Under the pieces are notes generated by a model, which saw nothing but the letters and a program-made list of their open reading frames with translations, searched no databases and had not been told where the DNA came from. Shown piece by piece: positions 44,042 through 49,094 of a DNA stretch of 49,094 bases (the first letter of the stretch is position 1; each line of letters starts with the position of its first letter). Source of the stretch: Bacteroidales bacterium UBA1192. GTDB taxonomy: Bacteria; Bacteroidota; Bacteroidia; Bacteroidales; Bacteroidaceae. The stretch spans positions 1 through 49,094 of the forward strand of contig DBYG01000065.1 of assembly GCA_002310175.1 (NCBI GenBank), read 5' to 3'. A program made the translations under genes and the position numbers.

Positions 44042-45252
44042 GAACAGCAAACATTATGAAACGAACGACATATACAATGAAAAGGAAAAACAACATTCAG
44101 GAAAAGGTCAGGCTTACGCTTGCCTTTGCAGCTGCATTCATCTGCTGCCTGCCTTCATTGGCAGCCAAGCCGAAGTTCCCGCTTATAGACAGTGCCCCTT
44201 ACGACACAGTGATGGACGGCAAGAAGGTGACATTATATACCATAAAGAAGGGCAAGGTGGCCGCACAGATCATCAACTACGGCGGATTCGTGGTTGGTCT
44301 CTACTCACCCGACAAGAACGGCGAATACGCCAATCTGGTGAACCACTACGATGACATACACCAGTATCTGCGTTACAATATGGGTATGATAGGCCCGGCT
44401 TTGGGACGTTACGCCAACCGTATCGCCAACGGCAGGTTCACTCTTGACGGGCAGGAATACAACATTACCCGAAACAGCGGCCAGCACACCCTGCACGGCG
44501 GTTCCAAAGGGTTTGACCATACCGTATGGACTGTGGTCAAGGCCAAAAAGAGCAAGCTGGTTCTATCTTGTGTCCTGCCAGATGGTCTGGATGGATTCCC
44601 AGGCACCCTTACTACTACCCTAACCTACTCCATCACCAAGGACGGCGGCCTGCAGATCAGCTATGAGGCCACTACGGACAAGGCCACTGTCGTCAACCTG
44701 TCCAACCATACCTATTTCAACCTGGATGGTGAAGGCAATGGTGACATCCTGGACCATGAGCTTATGATCAACGCCGGTTTCATAACCGAGACTGACCGCA
44801 GCAACATTCCTACAGGTGACTACGACCTGGTGGATGGTTCGCCCTACGACTTCCAGAAGCCGGTGAGGATTGGTGACCGTCAGTATTCACCGGCTCCACC
44901 CCAGCCCGGACAAACCGGTACCCGCACTGGACTCGGTGGCGGATTCGGAGGTTTTGGAGGACAGGTTCCCGAGGGTATGGTCCGCAGCTATGACAACAAT
45001 TTCTGTCTTGTACATACAGACCAGAACACGGTTGAGAAGGTTGCCACGCTCTATTCGCCCAAGTCGGGACGCTTCATGGAGGTGTGGAACAATCATCCGG
45101 GACTTCAGGTATTCACAGGTGCACGCACTGCCATCGCCCTTGAGTCGCAGATGTTCCCTGATTCCCCCAACCACGACAATTTCCCCAGCACCGTGCTCCG
45201 TCCGGGCGAGAAGTACCGGCATACGGTCATATACAAGCTCTCTGTAAAGTAA
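44038..45252 (+). CDS. Exported aldose 1-epimerase, third paralog
   Basis: The 404-residue mutarotase has an unusually long basic N-terminal region then a signal peptide (LTLAFAAAFICCLPSLAA), so it is periplasmic. Starts at 44056 and 44077 are possible, but 44038 overlaps the GH3 stop as ATGA. Catalytic His (LSNHTYFNL) and Glu (LESQMFPDSPN) are intact. The EPG motif of the other two copies is HPG here, and a Pro/Gly-rich insert (about 282-308, GLGGGFGGFGGQ) is unique to this copy. It likely mutarotates sugars freed by the GH3 enzyme. A strong terminator follows. Confidence 0.9.
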   Translation: MRTANIMKRTTYTMKRKNNIQEKVRLTLAFAAAFICCLPSLAAKPKFPLIDSAPYDTVMDGKKVTLYTIKKGKVAAQIINYGGFVVGLYSPDKNGEYANLVNHYDDIHQYLRYNMGMIGPALGRYANRIANGRFTLDGQEYNITRNSGQHTLHGGSKGFDHTVWTVVKAKKSKLVLSCVLPDGLDGFPGTLTTTLTYSITKDGGLQISYEATTDKATVVNLSNHTYFNLDGEGNGDILDHELMINAGFITETDRSNIPTGDYDLVDGSPYDFQKPVRIGDRQYSPAPPQPGQTGTRTGLGGGFGGFGGQVPEGMVRSYDNNFCLVHTDQNTVEKVATLYSPKSGRFMEVWNNHPGLQVFTGARTAIALESQMFPDSPNHDNFPSTVLRPGEKYRHTVIYKLSVK

Positions 45253-45272
45253 GATTTTGATTTCTTTTAAAG

Positions 45273-45307
45273 AGCCCTGCTTGCTAAAAGCTTGCAGGGC
45301 TTTTTTT
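45273..45307 (+). terminator. Strong terminator after the GH3-mutarotase pair
   Basis: An 8-bp G-C rich stem (45273-45280 with 45294-45301) runs straight into seven T residues (45301-45307). It stands 20 bases past the mutarotase stop, next to the palindromic element. Confidence 0.88.
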
Positions 45308-45313
45308 ATTATA

Positions 45314-45519
45314 GCACCGCCGTACTATCCCCTTTGGGGACGCAACGTTCCGTGACTACTCCGGAACTCTCCGGACCCTAAACGGCGAACGCCTCCCTTT
45401 TAATTCCCTTCGGGACTTAACGGTCGTTGAACGAAGCGCCGTTCTTAACGGGATCCTCCAAGTCCCTACGCTTACGCCACTGCACTGATGGTCCCCAAAG
45501 GGGATAGTACGGCTTGTGC
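45314..45519. repeat. 206-bp palindromic element with 23-bp inverted ends
   Basis: A 23-bp sequence (45319-45341) is repeated as its exact reverse complement at 45491-45513; beyond it a GCAC/GTGC pair extends the arms with a short mismatch to 45314 and 45519. Inside are further inverted pairs: 7 bp (45381-45387 with 45437-45443), 6 bp (45347-45352 with 45362-45367) and 7 bp (45412-45418 with 45460-45466). The CTTAACGG word occurs twice (45416, 45444). It is more G-C rich than its flanks, has no credible gene and no obvious target duplication. It resembles a MITE-like or other dispersed repeat, or the DNA of a structured RNA. Confidence 0.75.
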
Positions 45520-45543
45520 AAAGAGAAAGTTTTTCTGTTTTTG

Positions 45544-45575
45544 TTTGGTTATTTGAGATATTCGTCTTTACTTTG
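45544..45575 (+). promoter_or_regulatory. Promoter of the membrane-protein cluster
   Basis: TTTG (45544-45547), 20 bases, then TTACTTTG (45568-45575), one mismatch to TAnnTTTG. The start near 45581 gives a leader of about 27 bases before the ATG at 45609. It lies directly after the palindromic element. Confidence 0.5.
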
Positions 45576-45608
45576 TAGCGCAAAGTACTTTTTATATCTA
45601 TTTATAAT

Positions 45609-46253
45609 ATGAAAGAACAGGAGATTAAGGAGACTCTCAGTGACATCAAGGATTTGATGGAGCGGTCACAGAAGGTTGTATTTCTGGACGGAGCTGCAGG
45701 CATGGTAGTCGGATTGTGGGCCCTGCTGGGTGCGGCGGTAGTCAGTTTCTGGGTATATGGAAGTTTCAGTCCGCTGTGGGGGGCTTGGATCAATCCTGTC
45801 AGACATGCTGACTGGGCATCATTCTTTATTGTGGCAGGAATCTGCGCAGTGGTGTTCTGTGCGGCTTTCAAGACCGTTTGGGATATGTCCAGACAAAGGG
45901 CCAGGCGTGAAGATCTGGAGTTCAGGCTTGATGCGGGGTCACGGCATCTGCTGGGCAGGTTCTTCACCGTTATGGTTGTAGGCGGACTGGTATGCCTTAC
46001 TCCGCTTATGAACGGGCTTTGGAACATGGTGCCCGGTGTCATGTTGGTATTCTATGGACTGGCTATGGTGGTCATTTCACCTATTGCCTTCAAGATTTCG
46101 GTCACCAAATATATCGGTTATGCCGATATCGTTCTGGGTATTGCCGCATTGGCTTTTGCTCCATGGGGAATAATGCTGTGGGCCATCGGGTTCGGAGTTA
46201 TCCATATCGTGTGGGGCATCTGGTTCCATATAAGGTTTGACGGTAAAAAGTAA
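45609..46253 (+). CDS. Multi-span membrane protein of unknown function
   Basis: The 214-residue protein has a short polar N-terminal helix, then about six hydrophobic spans arranged in pairs (about 28-50, 70-90, 115-137, 140-160, 165-180, 182-205). The last part is very Trp- and Ile-rich (WGIMLWAIGFGVIHIVWGIWF). No enzyme motif is visible, and I do not recognise a family name. It is followed after five bases by a winged-helix regulator. Such pairs of a membrane protein and a small regulator are common next to DUF4153 proteins in Bacteroidales, as found here. Confidence 0.8.
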   Translation: MKEQEIKETLSDIKDLMERSQKVVFLDGAAGMVVGLWALLGAAVVSFWVYGSFSPLWGAWINPVRHADWASFFIVAGICAVVFCAAFKTVWDMSRQRARREDLEFRLDAGSRHLLGRFFTVMVVGGLVCLTPLMNGLWNMVPGVMLVFYGLAMVVISPIAFKISVTKYIGYADIVLGIAALAFAPWGIMLWAIGFGVIHIVWGIWFHIRFDGKK

Positions 46254-46258
46254 ATCCG

Positions 46259-46552
46259 ATGACCGCTATCGAGAATCTTGACAAGGCGTTCGAGAGCCGC
46301 GTAAGGCTGGGGATTATGTCGGTACTGACCGGAGCAGGCCAGTCCGATTTCAACACCCTCAAGTCCATGCTCGGTGTTTCGGACGGCAATCTGGCAAGTC
46401 ACATCAAGGCTCTTGAGGAACTTGGTTACATCGAGACCGTCAAACAGTTCATCGCCCGAAAACCCAACACCTCCTACTCTGTGACCGATGCCGGCCGCAA
46501 AGCATTCAGCGCCCACATTGAGGCGCTCAGCTCACTTCTTGGTTTGAAATAA
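46259..46552 (+). CDS. Small winged-helix transcriptional regulator
   Basis: The 97-residue protein is a single winged-helix domain of the ArsR/MarR-like HTH_34 type: FESRVRLGIMSVL is helix 1, FNTLKSMLGVSDGNLASHIKALEELGYI is the helix-turn-helix, and ARKPNTSYSVTDAGRKAF is the wing. It has no sensor domain and no Cys metal site, so the signal is not visible. It sits between membrane-protein genes and probably controls the cluster, including itself. Regulator identity is good; target is inference. Confidence 0.88.
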   Translation: MTAIENLDKAFESRVRLGIMSVLTGAGQSDFNTLKSMLGVSDGNLASHIKALEELGYIETVKQFIARKPNTSYSVTDAGRKAFSAHIEALSSLLGLK

Positions 46553-46560
46553 TAAGCGAT

Positions 46561-47526
46561 ATGAAAACTTTAGCAGATACGTTTAAGCGGTACTTTCAGT
46601 TCAGGGGCAGAGCTGACCGCAGGGAGTTTTGGATATGGGTACTCGCCATGCTGGCTGTATCGGTTCCGGTTGTTTGCGTGCTGGCTGTAATTGCATTTCT
46701 GTTTGGCAATACGGCAGGACATCCTGTGGCTGAGGGAGTGTTTCATGCTACCATTGACCTTTTGGGACTATTCTGGCTCGTGATGTTCCTGCCTTCACTT
46801 ACCGTTACGATACGGCGCCTGCGTGACGCCGGAATAAACCCATGGCTACTCATAATACCTGCAACACTTGGCATTGGAACCTTTCTGGCTTTGTTTGACC
46901 GTGCCCTCTCAAATATGGACGGCTCTGCACCGGATTTTACAGATGCATTTGTTTATCCATTGGTAGGGATGACCGCATTGACAGGAATGATATTCTTAAT
47001 TCTATTGTGTAAACCGTCCAAAAACAATGAAACCTTGAAACCAAAACATGGTTGCCTGACCACATTATCAGTCTTTGCAGGATTAGTTATAGTTTGGACT
47101 ATCATAGATAGGACGCAAAACCTTGGTTATGCATCGGCGGATAACGTAAAACGATACACAAATATTGAAATCCCAGCCTATAAGGTCAAATGGACAAAAA
47201 AATTTTCTGGCTTTGACGGATTTGAGCATCAGATTTCACTCAAGTTCAAGAATGTGCCGGATGAATCATTCTACAGCATGTTGGATTCGCGTTGTGAGGA
47301 ATTTAAAAACATTTATTCGTCCGATGGGCTTTATTGGCCTTGGTATTATGAAAATGACGCATATTACTTTACGATAAACCATAGTCCGCATAATAAGCAT
47401 ACGTCTGATTACTTAAGATCAATCGGGTATTCTCAGGAATTTCTTGACAAGCATGACATTTCAATAAGGATTAAAATGCCAAAGTATCAGAAGGAATGGT
47501 CTTTGAGCTACATTGAATCAATTTAA
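46561..47526 (+). CDS. DUF805 membrane protein with extra C-terminal domain
   Basis: The 321-residue protein has an N-terminal DUF805 domain (about 8-150) with the FRGRADRREFWIWVL start and TIRRLRDAGINPW motif, three to four spans, then another membrane helix (about 163-182) and a soluble domain (about 195-320). DUF805 proteins are normally only about 110-150 residues, so this is a fusion. The C-terminal domain resembles that of the next gene: shared pattern EIPAYK, KNVPDESFY, and PWYYEN-YYF. Function unknown. It follows the regulator after eight bases. Confidence 0.82.
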   Translation: MKTLADTFKRYFQFRGRADRREFWIWVLAMLAVSVPVVCVLAVIAFLFGNTAGHPVAEGVFHATIDLLGLFWLVMFLPSLTVTIRRLRDAGINPWLLIIPATLGIGTFLALFDRALSNMDGSAPDFTDAFVYPLVGMTALTGMIFLILLCKPSKNNETLKPKHGCLTTLSVFAGLVIVWTIIDRTQNLGYASADNVKRYTNIEIPAYKVKWTKKFSGFDGFEHQISLKFKNVPDESFYSMLDSRCEEFKNIYSSDGLYWPWYYENDAYYFTINHSPHNKHTSDYLRSIGYSQEFLDKHDISIRIKMPKYQKEWSLSYIESI

Positions 47527-47547
47527 AACCGTATTGGCGGATTTAAA

Positions 47548-48120
47548 ATGGGGACAGATAGCAACGAGCATAAGCAAGCTGATAACAGAACAGGATGCGG
47601 AGGGTGTCTATTGATAATGTTGACAATACCCGCCACCCTTGTTCTATTCATACTTATTTATGATAGGATAACTATCAACAGATACAAGAAAAACCCTGCT
47701 GGTTCACATAAGGAGATTGTTGAAGGTTATGCCGGTTTTGAATTTCCGCCTTACAGGCTGGTAGAGACCATATTAAGCCCGGAAAAAGGAAGATTTGAAT
47801 ACGTCGATACCTTCAGGATGGAGTTCCTGACCACTCCGGATTCCGCGTTCTATGAAACTGTCAGCACCGCATGCAGGAGTGTTTATATTCTGGAAAACAG
47901 CGATAATCCCACAAGATATAAACCCTGGTATTTCAATGAGGAGACAAACACATACCATTTCAGATTCTGGGCATTCTCCGCCGAGACCGCATATGATACC
48001 GTAAGAAACACTTTCCTATCAAGAGGAGTTCCTAAGGAATTCCTGCAGGGAGACCGTGCATATGAGATTCATCTGCCAGTGAATTCCCGAGAGTGGACAA
48101 TAGTAACAGGCATTCACTGA
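47548..48120 (+). CDS. Single-span protein with a domain shared with the DUF805 fusion
   Basis: The 190-residue protein has a cytoplasmic N-terminus with a GCGGCLLIM segment, one membrane helix (about 25-45) and a soluble domain (about 60-190). That domain aligns with the C-terminus of the preceding protein: EFPPYR versus EIPAYK, TTPDSAFYE versus KNVPDESFYS, KPWYFNEETNTYHF versus WPWYYENDAYYF, and both end with EW plus a few residues. No known family is recognised. The two genes are 21 bases apart and look like a local duplication in which only the DUF805 copy kept the multi-span part. Confidence 0.75.
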   Translation: MGTDSNEHKQADNRTGCGGCLLIMLTIPATLVLFILIYDRITINRYKKNPAGSHKEIVEGYAGFEFPPYRLVETILSPEKGRFEYVDTFRMEFLTTPDSAFYETVSTACRSVYILENSDNPTRYKPWYFNEETNTYHFRFWAFSAETAYDTVRNTFLSRGVPKEFLQGDRAYEIHLPVNSREWTIVTGIH

Positions 48121-48138
48121 TTTAAAGACCTTAGATAT

Positions 48139-49094
48139 ATGAGCATATTAAAGGAAAAGATTAAAGGTTTGGCCGATACCGTATGGCGCGGGATTCAGAG
48201 GTTCCCGCTGACGGTGTTGTTTGCCATAGCGCTTACCGTGTGCATGATGATTCTTGACTGGAAGGGTTATCACGGTATCAGCAAGGAGTGGAGGTTCTTT
48301 ATGATCTGGCATCCTGCCACGGGTATTGCGCTTTCACTGAGTCTTTCACTTTGGCTTGAGGAGCATAGAGGCCGATGGGGCTATCGGCTGGCATCAGCCC
48401 TGATTCATATAGCATGGATCGGGGTGAGCGTTCTGCTGATGAGCAATTATGACATGCTGGGATATGCACCTTATAACTATGTGGTTGTGGCTCTTGTGGC
48501 TACGCTAACGCTTTCGCTGCTTGTGCTTTCATTCTTCAGCGACAAGACCGATGTGGCTTTCTGGAACTTCAGCCTGCATTCCATAGGGGCTGTCTGCACC
48601 GCTTTCATTGTAAGCGGCATTGTATGCGGCGGATTGGAATTGCTGGTGGTAGGTATTGAAAAACTCTTCGGAGTGTCTGTCAGTTCACACTGCTACAGCA
48701 ACATTGCCATAATCTGCCTGTGCCTGCTGGCTCCGGTGCTGCTGATACAAGGTGTGCCCGGAGGAGAGCAGAAACATGACGCAGAGCCTATGGAGATATC
48801 CCGCCTGCTGGTAAATTCCGTAACTAGGCTGTTCACGCCCATTGCCATAGCCTACTTTATCACGCTCTACTGCTATGCCGCCAAGATATTGTTCACATGG
48901 CAGTTGCCCGACGGCTGGGTATCGTGGCTGGTCACAGCTTCAATGCTGGCATTCGTAATACTGTTCATGATGGTCTATCCCTATCGTGACAAGGCCGATA
49001 AGAGCGCATCGGGCTGGAACCGGAAAGCGGTGAGGATAATCACGCACTGGATGCCTATACTGATTTTACCGCTGTTGCTGCTTATGAGCATTGG
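48139..49094 (+). CDS. DUF4153 membrane protein, cut by the window end
   Basis: ATG at 48139 opens a frame that stays open for 318 codons to the window end. It starts MSILKEKIKGLADTVWRG and has many hydrophobic spans with an order typical of DUF4153 proteins, which have about ten helices and roughly 580-620 residues, so about half is missing. Spans seen: about 24-36, 57-75, 85-101, 109-127, 140-165 and more up to 318. Function of the family is unknown; it often stands next to small winged-helix regulators, as here. Confidence 0.8.
   Translation, partial: MSILKEKIKGLADTVWRGIQRFPLTVLFAIALTVCMMILDWKGYHGISKEWRFFMIWHPATGIALSLSLSLWLEEHRGRWGYRLASALIHIAWIGVSVLLMSNYDMLGYAPYNYVVVALVATLTLSLLVLSFFSDKTDVAFWNFSLHSIGAVCTAFIVSGIVCGGLELLVVGIEKLFGVSVSSHCYSNIAIICLCLLAPVLLIQGVPGGEQKHDAEPMEISRLLVNSVTRLFTPIAIAYFITLYCYAAKILFTWQLPDGWVSWLVTASMLAFVILFMMVYPYRDKADKSASGWNRKAVRIITHWMPILILPLLLLMSI

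Noticed and set aside
45356..45583. 75-codon minus-strand frame over the palindromic element
   Set aside because: It runs through both inner and right arms of the inverted repeat, is basic with no domain, and has no promoter. More likely an accident of the repeat.
1..49094. CRISPR arrays, tRNA or rRNA genes, insertion sequences, prophage
   Set aside because: No regularly spaced repeats, no cloverleaf-like stretch in any gap, no transposase or integrase frame was seen.

Overview
The window looks like chromosomal DNA from a member of the Bacteroidales (Bacteroides, Phocaeicola or Prevotella type). Reasons: many genes have clear Bacteroidales-specific relatives (an RprX/RprY-like two-component pair, a second EF-G with altered GTPase motifs, GldE, DUF4827, DUF4924 and DUF5723 families, a 29-residue AURKAIP1/COX24-type protein). 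Putative promoters fit the Bacteroides pattern (TTTG, 19-21 bases, TAnnTTTG), and starts lack strong Shine-Dalgarno sequences. I see no phage, plasmid, CRISPR array, transposase, tRNA or rRNA. Species cannot be fixed from the sequence alone.

Layout. 1-2.4 kb (minus): response regulator and histidine kinase. 2.5-4.8 kb (minus): EF-G paralog on its own promoter. 4.8-11.5 kb (minus): a tight block read as a 59-aa small protein, rpe, comEC, nrnA-like DHH phosphoesterase, DUF4827 lipoprotein, glmM and hemW. 11.7-12.3 kb (minus): ECF sigma factor. 12.6-23.1 kb (minus): an eight-gene run with nearly no gaps, read as a 1002-aa repeat lipoprotein, DUF5723 protein, LysE exporter, DUF4924 protein, prfC, threonylcarbamoyl-AMP synthase, ClC and fmt. 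23.2-25.0 kb (minus): ssb and gldE.

25.2-32.1 kb (mostly plus): HU, the 29-aa basic protein, RNase G/E, a LysM glucosaminidase on the minus strand, cytidine deaminase, then grpE-dnaJ-folC. 32.2-41.5 kb (plus): a sugar operon with cytosolic mutarotase, galactokinase, lipoprotein mutarotase, sodium/sugar symporter, araD, araA and ribulokinase, closed by a strong hairpin. 41.7-45.3 kb (plus): GH3 lipoprotein glycosidase overlapping a third, exported mutarotase, again with a strong terminator. Together these look like a route for L-arabinose plus D-galactose, probably released from arabinogalactan-like glycans: hydrolysis and mutarotation outside the cytoplasm, symport, then isomerisation, phosphorylation and epimerisation to D-xylulose 5-phosphate.

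45.3-45.5 kb holds a roughly 206-bp element with 23-bp perfect inverted ends and no credible gene. 45.6-49.1 kb (plus) is a membrane-protein and winged-helix cluster: a multi-span protein, a small regulator, a DUF805 fusion, a single-span protein carrying the same C-terminal domain, and a DUF4153 protein cut by the window end.

No gene set in the window is a clear new defence or mobile system. The best leads are the palindromic element, the three-fold FPD-repeat lipoprotein, the duplicated C-terminal domain beside DUF805, the EF-G with altered catalytic motifs, the small ORF heading the rpe operon, and an inverted repeat over the sugar-operon promoter.
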